From NCBI RefSeq assembly GCF_039532605.1, contig NZ_BAAARY010000007.1, forward strand, positions 102,145 through 166,144: a DNA stretch of 64,000 nucleotides, read 5' to 3'. The notes under the pieces are model-generated. The model ran no database searches. It had not been told where the DNA came from and saw nothing but the letters and a program-made list of their open reading frames with translations. Shown here piece after piece: positions 17,119 through 26,142 of the stretch. The stretch is from Pilimelia columellifera (GTDB taxonomy: Bacteria; Actinomycetota; Actinomycetes; Mycobacteriales; Micromonosporaceae). How positions within the stretch are numbered: the stretch's first letter is position 1; every line of letters starts with the position of its first letter. The position numbers and the translations under genes are program-made.

Positions 17119-17616
17119 TGGATTCCTTCCCTCGTTAGGCCGGGCTGCCGAGTTGACGATCAGATGATGGCTCGGTGGCCTCGGTAGACCCGCCCCGCTC
17201 ACAGGCGGGGCACGGGTGTGGGCACAGCTTCGGGCCGCAATTGCCTCCAGCGGCCCGAGACGGGCGACCGGCGATCCCGCCAAGAATCGGATGGAGCCAC
17301 TGGCTTGACGAGAATTGACGGGCAACCGTCGAAACTGGGTGACCTGCCCGTGGATCTGATCCGACGGGGGGCACCCGATGACCGCTGGCTCGGCGTTGTG
17401 CTCATGATGACCGCTCGAAAAGACGCGCTCATGGTCCTGCGTCACGTACGCCTGCTCGCGGCTGTGCCTGGGTGAAGCGTAGTCATACCCTGACAGGTAC
17501 GGCAAGCTACCTGCGATGACAGACTCAAACCCGGCGTGTCACCACCCCACCAGACCGGACAAATACCGGGCTGACCAGACATTGCTCCGACCGAATCCGG
17601 GGTCGACGATCGCCGG
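17119..17616. other. Intergenic region upstream of rho (498 bases)
   Basis: No gene is seen. On the rho-sense strand it contains two short hairpins near the gene (CGGGCCGC/GCGGCCCG at 17231-17257 with an 11-base loop; CCCCGC/GCGGGG at 17193-17210) and a possible promoter (TTGCCG at 17500-17505, 18-base spacer, TACGCT at 17476-17481). A leader of over 300 bases would result. Long leaders with autoregulation are known for rho in several bacteria; here that is inference. Confidence 0.45.
17476..17505 (-). promoter_or_regulatory. Candidate rho promoter
   Basis: TTGCCG and TACGCT separated by 18 bases resemble a primary-sigma promoter (TTGACR/TANNNT). The motif is degenerate and could be chance. 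No competing site closer to rho was convincing. Confidence 0.3.
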
Positions 17617-18522
17617 CTACGGACCGGCGACCTGTGCTCCCTGCCCGTCGACCGGCAGCTGGCGGGCCTGCCACCCGGGTCCCGGGTCGAACGCTTCCGG
17701 CGGCGGCGACAGCGCCAGCACACTGGGACCGGCGCCGCTGACAACAGCCGCCACCCCGAGCGCCCGCAACCGCGTCACCAGGGCCGCCGTCGCCGGCATT
17801 TCCGCCGCCCGGCGCCGCTGGTGCAGTCGGTCCTCGGTAGCGGCGAACAGCAGCTCAGGGGCGCTGACGAGGGCGTGGCTCAGTAGCGCGGACCGGCCGG
17901 CGTTGAAGGCCGCGTCGGCGTGCGGCACCGTCGCCGGGAGCGCGGCCCTGGCGTGGGCGGTCAGCCCACGCTCGGCCGGCACGAAGACCGTCGGCGCCAG
18001 CCCGGCCACCGGGGTGAGCCGGGCCGCGAACGCCCGCGGCCGCGCCGGTGACGACGCCCGCCAGGCGATGGTCACGCCGCCGAGCAGGCAGGCGGCCACG
18101 TTGTCAGGGTGCCCCTCCATCCGGGCCGCGAGGTCGAGCAGGTCGGCGTCGTCGTGACGGTCGGCGCCACCGACGGTCAACGCCCGGGCGGCCAGCAACC
18201 CCGAAATGATCGCCGCTGACGACGAGCCCAACCCCCGGGCCTGGGGAATCGCGTTGACGCAGCGGATCGACAACCCCGGCGGACGCGCCCCGAGAGCATC
18301 GAACGCCGCCAGCATCGCCCGGGCCACCAGATGCCCCTCGTCGCCAGACGCGGCGTCGGCGCCCTCGCCCGCGACGACCACCGTGACCCCGCGCTCGACC
18401 ACCCGGACCCGCACCTCGTCGTAGCAGGCCAGCGCCAGGCCGAGCGCGTCGAAGCCGGGACCGAGATTCGCGCTCGTGGCCGGAGCGCGGACCACGACCT
18501 CGCCCGAGCCGAAGATCGTCAT
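17617..18522 (-). CDS. thrB: Homoserine kinase
   Basis: GHMP-family kinase phosphorylating homoserine in threonine synthesis. The N-terminal strand APATSANLGPGFDALGLAL, the ATP-binding glycine loop ARGLGSSSAAIISG and the C-terminal AVVSGAGPSVLAL motif are all present. Length 301 aa. It belongs with thrC and hom upstream but is separated from thrC by an MFS gene, so the threonine genes are interrupted. About 500 bases of noncoding sequence lie downstream, before rho. Confidence 0.95.
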   Translation of the reverse strand: MTIFGSGEVVVRAPATSANLGPGFDALGLALACYDEVRVRVVERGVTVVVAGEGADAASGDEGHLVARAMLAAFDALGARPPGLSIRCVNAIPQARGLGSSSAAIISGLLAARALTVGGADRHDDADLLDLAARMEGHPDNVAACLLGGVTIAWRASSPARPRAFAARLTPVAGLAPTVFVPAERGLTAHARAALPATVPHADAAFNAGRSALLSHALVSAPELLFAATEDRLHQRRRAAEMPATAALVTRLRALGVAAVVSGAGPSVLALSPPPEAFDPGPGWQARQLPVDGQGAQVAGP

Positions 18523-18548
18523 CGGGCAAGGCTAGCGGCCGGACGTGC

Positions 18549-19754
18549 TCAGCGCGGCAGCCGCCTGGCGACCAGCCACCATCCGCACGCGTAGACGAGC
18601 GTCACCGATCCGCAGGCGGCGATGATCGTCCGGATCTCCAGGACGTCGAGCGCCGCCCCGACGGCCAGTTGGCTGATCGAGATCGCCAAGGTCGCCAACA
18701 TCATGTCGGTGGCGAACACCCTTCCACGCAGACCGTCCGGGATCTCCTGTTGCAGGGCGTAGTTGGAGATGACCCAGTTCGAACCACCCGCGACGTGCGC
18801 GACGAACACCAGGACCAGAGTCAACGCGAACCACGGCGAGGCGGCGACGCCCAGGTATGACAGCCCGTAGAGCGACATCGAGACCGCGAGGCCAGGCAGC
18901 AGCCAGGACCGGTTGGCCAGCAACCGGCGGGTGGCCAACGGCCCGACCAGCGCCCCCAGGCCGCGGATGGCGAACAGCAGGCCGGTCCCCATCGCGCCGA
19001 CGCCGAACGAGATGGCCAGCAACGGAAACACCGTCAGGACGCCGTTGCCGAGCCCGACCGCGGACTTGACCGTCACCAGCGCCCGCACCCGGGGGCGTGC
19101 GCCGATGAACCGCAGCGACTCGGCCAGCGCCGCCAGCGGCCGCGCCGGCGCCCGGTCGGCGTCGCGCGGCAGCTGGAGCGGGCGGCGGATCAGCCAGGTG
19201 ACCGCGGAGGCCGCGGCCAGGGCGACAGCGGCGATGACGAAGCTCGGCCGCGCGCCGAGCTGACTGCTGATCACCCCGCCGAGCGAGGCGCCGACTACCG
19301 CCATGGTGCCCCAGGCAGACCCGGCGACGGCGTTCGCCAACGGCAGATCGGGCGGATCGACCACATTGGGCAATGCCGCCCCCGCCGCCGGGGAGTAGAA
19401 CGCCTTGGCGACCGCCACCGCCGCGATCGCCGGCAACGCCACCCAGGCCGTCGCCGGACTACGCACCAGCAACAGGGCCAACACGCCGCCGATCGAGGCC
19501 ACATTCGCCACCATCATGATCTTGCGCCGGTCGAGCCGGTCGGCGACGGTGCCGGTGAACGGCAGCAGCAGCGCCACGATGCCGGTGTCGACGGCCAACA
19601 CCAGCGCGCCGAGCCGGCCGTCCCCGGTCAGCTCCGGCAGCAGGACCAGCAGCGGGACCAACACGAACCAGTCCGCCCCGAAAACCACCATCTCGGCGAA
19701 GAACAGGCGCCGGAAGTCACGGTTACGCTTCAGCAGGTCCAGTGGCGACGACAC
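18549..19754 (-). CDS. Major facilitator superfamily transporter
   Basis: A 401-aa membrane protein with about 12 predicted helices. The loop between helices 2 and 3 reads GTVADRLDRRKIM, the MFS signature GxxADRxxRR. The overall pattern (LLKRNRDFRRLFFAEMVVF opening, ANAVAGSAWGTMAVVGASLGG) resembles the MFS_3/enterobactin-exporter-like drug-efflux branch. Substrate is unknown; placement between thrB and thrC might indicate amino-acid export, but nothing in the sequence proves it. The start is a GTG at 19754. Confidence 0.85.
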   Translation of the reverse strand: MSSPLDLLKRNRDFRRLFFAEMVVFGADWFVLVPLLVLLPELTGDGRLGALVLAVDTGIVALLLPFTGTVADRLDRRKIMMVANVASIGGVLALLLVRSPATAWVALPAIAAVAVAKAFYSPAAGAALPNVVDPPDLPLANAVAGSAWGTMAVVGASLGGVISSQLGARPSFVIAAVALAAASAVTWLIRRPLQLPRDADRAPARPLAALAESLRFIGARPRVRALVTVKSAVGLGNGVLTVFPLLAISFGVGAMGTGLLFAIRGLGALVGPLATRRLLANRSWLLPGLAVSMSLYGLSYLGVAASPWFALTLVLVFVAHVAGGSNWVISNYALQQEIPDGLRGRVFATDMMLATLAISISQLAVGAALDVLEIRTIIAACGSVTLVYACGWWLVARRLPR

Positions 19755-19825
19755 CGGCCGACCCTACGCTCCCGGACCGACGACCCGGATCATGGGCCAA
19801 GTCAGGCCGATGCGACCCGGTTCGG

Positions 19826-20893
19826 TCAGGACAGCCCGAGGGCCGCGGCCGCTGCCGCGGCGTCGTTGGGGATCGTCTGCGGGGTGTCGGCGTTGGACAT
19901 AGCCGCCTGCGGATCCTTGAGCCCGTTGCCGGTCACGGTGCAGACCACCCGGGCGCCCCGCGGCAGGCGGCCGTCCGCGCCGGTCCTGAGCAGACCGGCG
20001 ACGCTGGCCGCGCTGCCCAGCTCCACGAAGACACCCACCTCGCGGGCCAGCAACCGGTACGCGGCCAGGATCTCGTCGTCGGTGACCGCGTCGATGAGCC
20101 CGCCGGACTCGTCCCGGGCCGCCACCGCCTCCGCCCAGCTGGCCGGGTTGCCGATCCGGATCGCGGTGGCGATCGTCTCCGGCTCCCGCACCACCTCGCC
20201 GCGCACGATCGGCGCCGCGCCAGCGGCCTGGAACCCGAACATCCGGGGGCGCCGGGTCGCGTTGCCGGCGACGTGGTCCTCGCCGTAGCCCATCCAGTAC
20301 GCGGTGATGTTGCCGGCGTTCCCGACCGGGAGACAGTGGACGTCCGGGGCGTCGCCGAGGGACTCGACGATCTCGAAAGCGGCGGTCTTCTGCCCATGCA
20401 GGCGGTCCGGGTTGACGGAGTTGACCAGAGTCACCGGGTGGTCCTGGGCGAGCTTTCCGGCCAGCGTCAGGCAGTCGTCGAAATTGCCCTCGACCTCCAG
20501 CAGCCGGGCGCCATGCGCCAACGCCTGGGCCAACTTGCCCAACGCGATCCTGCCCTGCGGCACCAGCACCGCGCAGGTGATGCCGGCACGCGCCGCGTAC
20601 GCGGCGGCCGAGGCGCTGGTGTTGCCGGTGGAGGCGCAGATGACCGCCTCAGCCCCTGCCCCGACGGCCTTCGAGACGGCCATCGTCATACCCCGGTCCT
20701 TGAAGGACCCGGTCGGGTTCGCGCCCTCGACCTTGAGGAAGACGTCCGCCCCGACCCGCTCCGACAACGCCGGGGCCGGCAGCAGCGGGGTGTTCCCCTC
20801 GTACAGCGTCACCACTGGCGTCGCCGCGTCCACCGGAAGCCGGTCCCGGTACGCCTCGATCAGCCCCCGCCACATTCCGGCGCCCCCGCTCAT
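19826..20893 (-). CDS. thrC: Threonine synthase
   Basis: PLP enzyme converting phosphohomoserine to threonine. PLP-binding Lys65 lies in NPTGSFKDRGMTMA; the phosphate loop region ASTGNTSASAAAYAARAG and the C-terminal TVTGNGLKDPQ are typical of the short, actinobacterial threonine synthase class. Length 355 aa, start ATG at 20893, 19 bases after the hom stop, so hom-thrC are very likely co-transcribed. Confidence 0.96.
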   Translation of the reverse strand: MSGGAGMWRGLIEAYRDRLPVDAATPVVTLYEGNTPLLPAPALSERVGADVFLKVEGANPTGSFKDRGMTMAVSKAVGAGAEAVICASTGNTSASAAAYAARAGITCAVLVPQGRIALGKLAQALAHGARLLEVEGNFDDCLTLAGKLAQDHPVTLVNSVNPDRLHGQKTAAFEIVESLGDAPDVHCLPVGNAGNITAYWMGYGEDHVAGNATRRPRMFGFQAAGAAPIVRGEVVREPETIATAIRIGNPASWAEAVAARDESGGLIDAVTDDEILAAYRLLAREVGVFVELGSAASVAGLLRTGADGRLPRGARVVCTVTGNGLKDPQAAMSNADTPQTIPNDAAAAAAALGLS

Positions 20894-20912
20894 GTCGATC
20901 GGTTCCCCTCGC

Positions 20913-22205
20913 TCAGCTTCCCTCGACCCGCAACACGCTCGCGACCGACCGGACGATGTCCAGCTCGCGCAGCTGCGCGACGGTCGCCGCCAAGGCCGCG
21001 TCCGGGGCGAGGTGGGTGACGATCACCAGGGCCGCGTCGGCCCCCCGGCCGGACTGGCGCACCGTTCCGATGGAGACGTCATGGGCGGCGAACACATTCG
21101 CCACCGTCGCCAGCACGCCCGGCCTGTCGGCCACGTCCAACCTGATGTGGTACCGGGTCGACGCCTGGCCCATCGGCCGCACCCGCAGGTCAGCGTAGGC
21201 CGACTCGCCCGCCGCCCGCACCCCGGACAGCCGGTGCCGGCCCACCGCGACCAGATCACCGAGGACCGCGCTGGCCGTCGGCGCCCCGCCGGCCCCCCGG
21301 CCGTAGAACATCAGCTCACCGGCGGCGCGGGCCTCCACGAAGACGGCGTTGAACGCGTCGCCGACAGCGGCCAACGGGTGCGAGCGCGGGATCATCGCCG
21401 GATGAACCCGCACCGACACCGCGTCCCCAGAGCGTTCGGCCAGGCACAGCAGCTTGATGACGCAGCCCTGCTCGGCGGCGCTGGCGACGTCGGCGGCGGA
21501 CACGTCGGTGATGCCCTCGCGGTACACGTCGGCGGCCGTCACCCGGGTGTGGAACGCCAACGACGCCAGGATCGCCGCCTTCGCCGCGGCGTCGAAGCCC
21601 TCGATGTCGGCGGTCGGGTCCGCCTCGGCGTAGCCCAGCTCGGTGGCCCGCTCCAACGCCTCGGCGAAGCCGGCGCCGGTCTCGTCCATGGCGGACAGGA
21701 TGTAGTTGGTGGTGCCGTTGACGATGCCGGTCACCCGGGTGATCGTGTCGCCGTGCAGCGACTCCCGCAGCGGGCGCAGCAGCGGGATCGCCCCGGCCAC
21801 CGCCGCTTCGTAGTACAGGTCCGCCCCGCCCTCGGCCGCCGCGGCGTGCAGGGCCGCGCCGTCCTCGGCCAGTAACGCCTTGTTCGCGGTGACGACGCTC
21901 TTGCCGGCCCGCAGCGCCTCGATCAGCCAGCCGCGCGCCGGCTCGATCCCGCCGACGACCTCGACGACCACGTCCACATCGTCGCGTTTGACCAGGGACA
22001 ACGCGTCCGTGGTGAACAGCGCCGGGTCGACCGGCAGGCCGCCGCGGTCCCGCCCGGGACGCCGGACCGCGATACCGGCCAGCTCGACCCGGGCGCCGAT
22101 CCGGGCGGTGAGGTCCGCGGACTGCTCGTGCAGCAACCGGACCATCTCCGCGCCGACCGTGCCGCAACCCAGCAGCGCCACCCGCAGCGTCCGGTCCGGC
22201 GCCAT
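20913..22205 (-). CDS. hom: Homoserine dehydrogenase with C-terminal ACT domain
   Basis: NAD(P)-dependent reductase making homoserine from aspartate semialdehyde. The Rossmann loop LLGCGTVGAEMVRLL opens the protein; VVTANKALLAE and the GIVNGTTNYILSAM catalytic region follow. The last about 80 residues (RYHIRLDVADRPGVLATVANVFAAHDVSIG) form an ACT domain, the usual site for threonine feedback. The ATG at 22205 overlaps the lysA stop (TGATG); a GTG one codon earlier is possible. Length 430 aa. Confidence 0.96.
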   Translation of the reverse strand: MAPDRTLRVALLGCGTVGAEMVRLLHEQSADLTARIGARVELAGIAVRRPGRDRGGLPVDPALFTTDALSLVKRDDVDVVVEVVGGIEPARGWLIEALRAGKSVVTANKALLAEDGAALHAAAAEGGADLYYEAAVAGAIPLLRPLRESLHGDTITRVTGIVNGTTNYILSAMDETGAGFAEALERATELGYAEADPTADIEGFDAAAKAAILASLAFHTRVTAADVYREGITDVSAADVASAAEQGCVIKLLCLAERSGDAVSVRVHPAMIPRSHPLAAVGDAFNAVFVEARAAGELMFYGRGAGGAPTASAVLGDLVAVGRHRLSGVRAAGESAYADLRVRPMGQASTRYHIRLDVADRPGVLATVANVFAAHDVSIGTVRQSGRGADAALVIVTHLAPDAALAATVAQLRELDIVRSVASVLRVEGS

Positions 22206-23596
22206 CACCCGACGTCCAATCGCAGCAGGTCATCCTCGGTCTCCCGACGGACGACCACCCTGGCGTCGCCGTCGTCGACGGCCACCACCGCGGGCCGCGG
22301 GGCGTGGTTGTAGTTGTTGGCCATGCTGTAGCAGTACGCGCCGGTGCCCGGCACGGCCACCAGGTCACCCGGCGCCACGTCGCCGGGCAGGAACTCGTCC
22401 CGGACGACGATGTCCCCGGACTCGCAGTGCTTGCCGACGACCCGGGTCAACGCCGGCGGGGCCGTCGAGGCGCGCGAGGCGAGGCAGGCCGAGTACTCCG
22501 CCCCGTACAGGGCGGTGCGTAGGTTGTCGCTCATCCCACCGTCGACCGACACGTAGCTGCGGATGCCGTCGACGTCCTTGACAGTGCCCACCTCGTACAG
22601 GGTGAACATCGCCGGGCCGACGATCGCCCGACCCGGCTCCACCGACAGCCTGGGCACGGCCAGACCCAACGCCGCGCACTCGCCGACAACGATCGCCCGG
22701 ATCCGGTCGGCCAACTCCTTGGCCGGCGCCGGGTCGTCCTGGCTGGTGTAGGCGATGCCGTAGCCGCCGCCCAGGTCCAGCTCGGGCAACTGCGCCCCAC
22801 GCTCGTCGCGGATCTGGGCCTGCAACGCCAACACCCGTCGGGCCGACACCTCGAAACCGGACGCGTCGAAGATCTGCGACCCGATGTGCGAATGCAGACC
22901 GTCGAGGCGTAGCACCCCGTCGTCAAGGATTCGGCGGGCCGCCGCGAGCGCCGCGCCGCCGGCCAACGAGAACCCGAACTTCTGGTCCTCGTGGGCGGTC
23001 GCGATGAACTCGTGCGTGTGCGCCTCGACGCCGACGGTCACCCGGATCAACACCCCGGGGCGGACGCCGCGCTCGCGTGCCAACGCCGTCAACCGGTCGA
23101 TCTCGGCGAACGAGTCGACGATGATCCGGCCGACCCCGGCATCGAGCGCCCTGGCCAGCTCGGCGACGGTCTTGTTGTTGCCGTGCAGGCCGATCCGCTC
23201 CGGCGGGAAACCCGCGGCCAATGCCACGGCCAGCTCGCCGCCGGAACACACGTCGAGGTTGAGCCCGGCGGCGGCGATCTCGCGGGCCACCGCCCTGCAC
23301 AGGAACGCCTTGCCGGCGTAATACACGTCGCCGCCGGTGAACGCGTCGCCGAACTCCTGGCAGCGGGCCCGCAGATCAGCCAGGTCGAGGACGAACAGCG
23401 GGGTGCCGAACCGCTCTGCCAGCTCCCGGACATCGCAGCCGCCGACGGTCAGCGCCCCGTCGGGGCGACGGCTGACCGTCCGCGACCACAGCTCCGGCAG
23501 CAGCGCGTTGACGTCCGCCGGCGGCCGCAGCCACCCCGGTCCGCGGTGGCCGATGTCCTGGTGGAGCGCGCCAGCCTCGTGCGAACGACCGCTCAC
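22205..23596 (-). CDS. lysA: Diaminopimelate decarboxylase
   Basis: PLP enzyme of the alanine-racemase fold giving L-lysine from meso-diaminopimelate. PLP Lys96 is in DVYYAGKAFLCRAVA. The LHGNNKT strand, HSHIGSQI, the ELDLGGGYGIAY glycine motif, EPGRAIV and the CESGD substrate Cys near the C-terminus are all present. Length 463 aa with an N-terminal extension of about 30 residues. The GTG start lies one base from the argS stop, so argS-lysA-hom-thrC form one packed unit. Confidence 0.96.
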   Translation of the reverse strand: MSGRSHEAGALHQDIGHRGPGWLRPPADVNALLPELWSRTVSRRPDGALTVGGCDVRELAERFGTPLFVLDLADLRARCQEFGDAFTGGDVYYAGKAFLCRAVAREIAAAGLNLDVCSGGELAVALAAGFPPERIGLHGNNKTVAELARALDAGVGRIIVDSFAEIDRLTALARERGVRPGVLIRVTVGVEAHTHEFIATAHEDQKFGFSLAGGAALAAARRILDDGVLRLDGLHSHIGSQIFDASGFEVSARRVLALQAQIRDERGAQLPELDLGGGYGIAYTSQDDPAPAKELADRIRAIVVGECAALGLAVPRLSVEPGRAIVGPAMFTLYEVGTVKDVDGIRSYVSVDGGMSDNLRTALYGAEYSACLASRASTAPPALTRVVGKHCESGDIVVRDEFLPGDVAPGDLVAVPGTGAYCYSMANNYNHAPRPAVVAVDDGDARVVVRRETEDDLLRLDVG

Positions 23597-23597
23597 G

Positions 23598-25262
23598 TCA
23601 CATCCGCTCCGGCGCCGAGACGCCCAGCAGCCTCAGACCGTTGACGATGACGGTGCGGGTGGCGTCGTTGAGCCAGAGCCGGGCCGCTTTGGTCTCCGAC
23701 CATGGATCGTCCACGGTCGGCAGAATACGGCATTTGTCGTAGAACCGGTGGTAGGCGCCGGACAGCTCCTCCAGGTACCTGGCCACCCGGTGCGGCTCGC
23801 GCAACTCGGCCGCCGTCGCCACGATCGCCGGATACTCGCCGAGCGCCTTGAGTAGCTCGTTCTCCTTCTCGTGGGTCAACAGCGACGGCTGGAACGTCTC
23901 CGCCGGCCCGCGGTCGAGCCCCAGCTCTGAAGCGTTGCGGGCGACGCTGGCGGTCCGGGCCGCTACGTACTGGACGTAGTAGACCGGGTTGTCCCGGGTG
24001 GCCCTGGTCCACAGCTCGACGTCGATGTCGATCGGCGAGTCCGCCGAGTAACGCGCCAGCGCGTAGCGGGCGGCGTCGACGCCGAGGGCGTCCACGAAGT
24101 CCTCAAGGGTGACGACGGTGCCGGCGCGCTTGGACATCCGCATCGGCTGGCCGTCCCGGACCAGGTTCACCATCTGGCCGATGAGGATCTCCAGATTGAC
24201 ATCCGGGTCGTCCCCGAAGCAGGCCACCATCGCCTTCATCCGGCCCACGTAACCGTGGTGGTCGGCGCCAAGCATGATGAACACCCGGTCGAAACCGCGC
24301 TCCCGCTTCTCCAGGTAGTAGGCGCAGTCCGCGGTGAAGTACGTCCAGGCGCCGTCAGACTTGCGCAGCACCCGGTCCTTGTCGTCGCCGAAGTCGGTGG
24401 TACGCAGCCACACCGCGCCATCGGCCTCGAAAACGTGGCCGTGCTCGCGGAGCCGCTCCAGGGCGTGGTCGAGCCGGCCGCCGGTATGCAGGTCCTTCTC
24501 GTTGAAGTAGACGTCGAACATGACGCCGAAGTCCGCCAGCGACGTCCTGATCTCATCGAACATCAACGCGATGCCCTCGACCCGGAACAGCTCCCGGGCC
24601 TGGTCGGCCGGCAGCGTCAACGCCTCTGGCCGCTTCTCGACGACCGCCTTGGCGATCTCGGCGATGTAGGCGCCCCCGTACCCGTCCGCCGGGATCGGCA
24701 CGCCCGTCGCCGCAGCCAGCAGCGAGCCGGAGAAGCGGTCGATCTGCGCCCCGGCGTCATTGAAGTAGTACTCGGTGGTGACCTCGGCTCCGGCCGCCCG
24801 CAGCACCCGGGCGAGCGCGTCGCCAACAGCCGCCCACCGCACCCCGCCGAGGTGCACCGGCCCGGTCGGGTTCGCCGAAACGAACTCCAGATTCAGCCGC
24901 TGCCCGGCGAACCGTACGCCGCGGCCGTACTCCGCGCCGGTCAGCACGATGTCCCGGGCAAGCTCCCCGGCGGCGCCGGCGGCCAGCCGGATGTTGAGGA
25001 AACCCGGACCGGCGATCTCCACGGCGGCGATGCCCGGGGCATCGGCGAGCCTGTCCGCCAACGCCTGGGCCAACTCGCGCGGCGGCACACCGACCTTCTT
25101 GGCGACCTGGAGCGCCAGGGTCGAGGCGTAGTCCCCGTGCTCGGGGCTTCGCGGTCGCTCGACGCTCGTCGACGCCGGCAGCGCCGACGCGTCCAGACCC
25201 CGGGCGACCAGCACCTCACAGGCGGCGTTCAGGACAGTCTCAGCAAGTTTTGCGGGAGTCAC
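23598..25262 (-). CDS. argS: Arginyl-tRNA synthetase
   Basis: Class I synthetase. HIGH-like box NPTGPVHLGGVR at about residues 131-142; KMSKS-like MRMSKRAGTVV in the second half; the N-terminal Add-1 domain and C-terminal anticodon-binding DALR domain (YLEELSGAYHRFYDKCRIL) are intact. Length 554 aa is normal. The only plausible start is a GTG at 25262 with a weak ribosome site. Pairing of argS and lysA is common in actinobacteria. First gene of the minus-strand block, divergent from the DUF3105 gene. Confidence 0.97.
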   Translation of the reverse strand: MTPAKLAETVLNAACEVLVARGLDASALPASTSVERPRSPEHGDYASTLALQVAKKVGVPPRELAQALADRLADAPGIAAVEIAGPGFLNIRLAAGAAGELARDIVLTGAEYGRGVRFAGQRLNLEFVSANPTGPVHLGGVRWAAVGDALARVLRAAGAEVTTEYYFNDAGAQIDRFSGSLLAAATGVPIPADGYGGAYIAEIAKAVVEKRPEALTLPADQARELFRVEGIALMFDEIRTSLADFGVMFDVYFNEKDLHTGGRLDHALERLREHGHVFEADGAVWLRTTDFGDDKDRVLRKSDGAWTYFTADCAYYLEKRERGFDRVFIMLGADHHGYVGRMKAMVACFGDDPDVNLEILIGQMVNLVRDGQPMRMSKRAGTVVTLEDFVDALGVDAARYALARYSADSPIDIDVELWTRATRDNPVYYVQYVAARTASVARNASELGLDRGPAETFQPSLLTHEKENELLKALGEYPAIVATAAELREPHRVARYLEELSGAYHRFYDKCRILPTVDDPWSETKAARLWLNDATRTVIVNGLRLLGVSAPERM

Positions 25263-25271
25263 CGATCCATG

Positions 25272-25294
25272 CTACCGAGGGTAGAATTCGAATT
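25272..25294. promoter_or_regulatory. Palindromic elements upstream of argS
   Basis: CTACC-GAG-GGTAG is followed immediately by the perfect palindrome AATTCGAATT, an AT-rich island in the 119-base argS/DUF3105 divergent spacer, 10-32 bases before the argS start. It could be a regulator site or part of the argS promoter. It does not look like a T-box, since no stem I/antiterminator layout fits in the space. Confidence 0.35.
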
Positions 25295-25381
25295 TCCGCG
25301 GCGGCCCGCCGTCCTGGTCAGCCCGCCTGCGGCGCTACCCAGAACCACATCCATCCACAACAATCCACGTAACGAGGTGCC

Positions 25382-26140
25382 ATGAGCATCAGCAGCCCCA
25401 GTGGTGAGCCGCGCGACCCGTCCGTCGTACGCACCGGCGCGAAGCCCGGAGCCGGGCGCGGCCCCGGCGGAGCGGGCAAGCCGGGCGCGAAGGGCGGCCG
25501 TGGGCCCCGCAAGCCGGTGACCCCGGTCAAGGTGGCCGGCGCGCGCAACTGGGGTGCGATCGCCCTGTTCAGCGCAGTGGGGCTGCTCACCGCCGGCATC
25601 ATCGGCGCCGGCGTCTACTACACCTCGCAGACCCCCGAGGTCGTCGGCGTCGACGAGATCCAGGGCATGGAGAACTACCGCAAGAGCCGCCCCAAGGACG
25701 TCGAGGGCGGTCGGCACCAGGCCGGCCCCATCAAGTACGACATCATGCCGCCGGTGTTCGGACCCCACAACGGCATCTGGCAGAACTGCACCGGCGACGT
25801 CTACACCGAGCCGATCGCCAGCGAACACGCCGTCCACAGCATGGAACACGGCGCCGTCTGGATCACCTACCGCCCCGACCTGCCCAAGGACCAGGTGGAC
25901 AGACTCGCCGGCAAGGTCCGCGGCAGGGACAAGATGCTGCTCAGCCCGTTCCCGAACCTCGACAAGCCGATCGCCCTCCAAGCCTGGGGTTACCAGCTCA
26001 AGCTCGACTCGCTCGACGACCAGCGGGTCAACGAGTTCATCAAGACGATGCGAGGCACGGCCGCCATCGAGAACGCCACCTGCGCCGAAGGCGTCACCAC
26101 CACCGGAATCGTCCCCGTCAACCTTCCGAACCAGGGCTGA
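25382..26140 (+). CDS. DUF3105 membrane-anchored extracytoplasmic protein
   Basis: A 252-aa protein: a basic Gly/Pro/Ala-rich cytoplasmic tail (residues 1-55), one transmembrane helix (GAIALFSAVGLLTAGIIGAGVYY), then an exported domain. The DUF3105 pattern is clear: PPVFGPHNGIWQNCTGDVY, SEHAVHSMEHGAVWITYRP, LLSPFPNLDKPIALQAWGY and a final NATC. The His/Met/Cys-rich SEHAVHSMEHG motif could bind metal. GAGGTGCC precedes the ATG. The DUF305 gene follows after 2 bases, and the two families often pair; the biochemical function is unknown. Confidence 0.88.
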   Translation: MSISSPSGEPRDPSVVRTGAKPGAGRGPGGAGKPGAKGGRGPRKPVTPVKVAGARNWGAIALFSAVGLLTAGIIGAGVYYTSQTPEVVGVDEIQGMENYRKSRPKDVEGGRHQAGPIKYDIMPPVFGPHNGIWQNCTGDVYTEPIASEHAVHSMEHGAVWITYRPDLPKDQVDRLAGKVRGRDKMLLSPFPNLDKPIALQAWGYQLKLDSLDDQRVNEFIKTMRGTAAIENATCAEGVTTTGIVPVNLPNQG

Positions 26141-26142
26141 CG

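Noticed and set aside
16195..17187. 330-codon plus-strand frame opposite the rho insert
   Set aside because: Low-complexity Ala/Val/Gly sequence arising from the complement of Arg/Asp codons in the rho insert.
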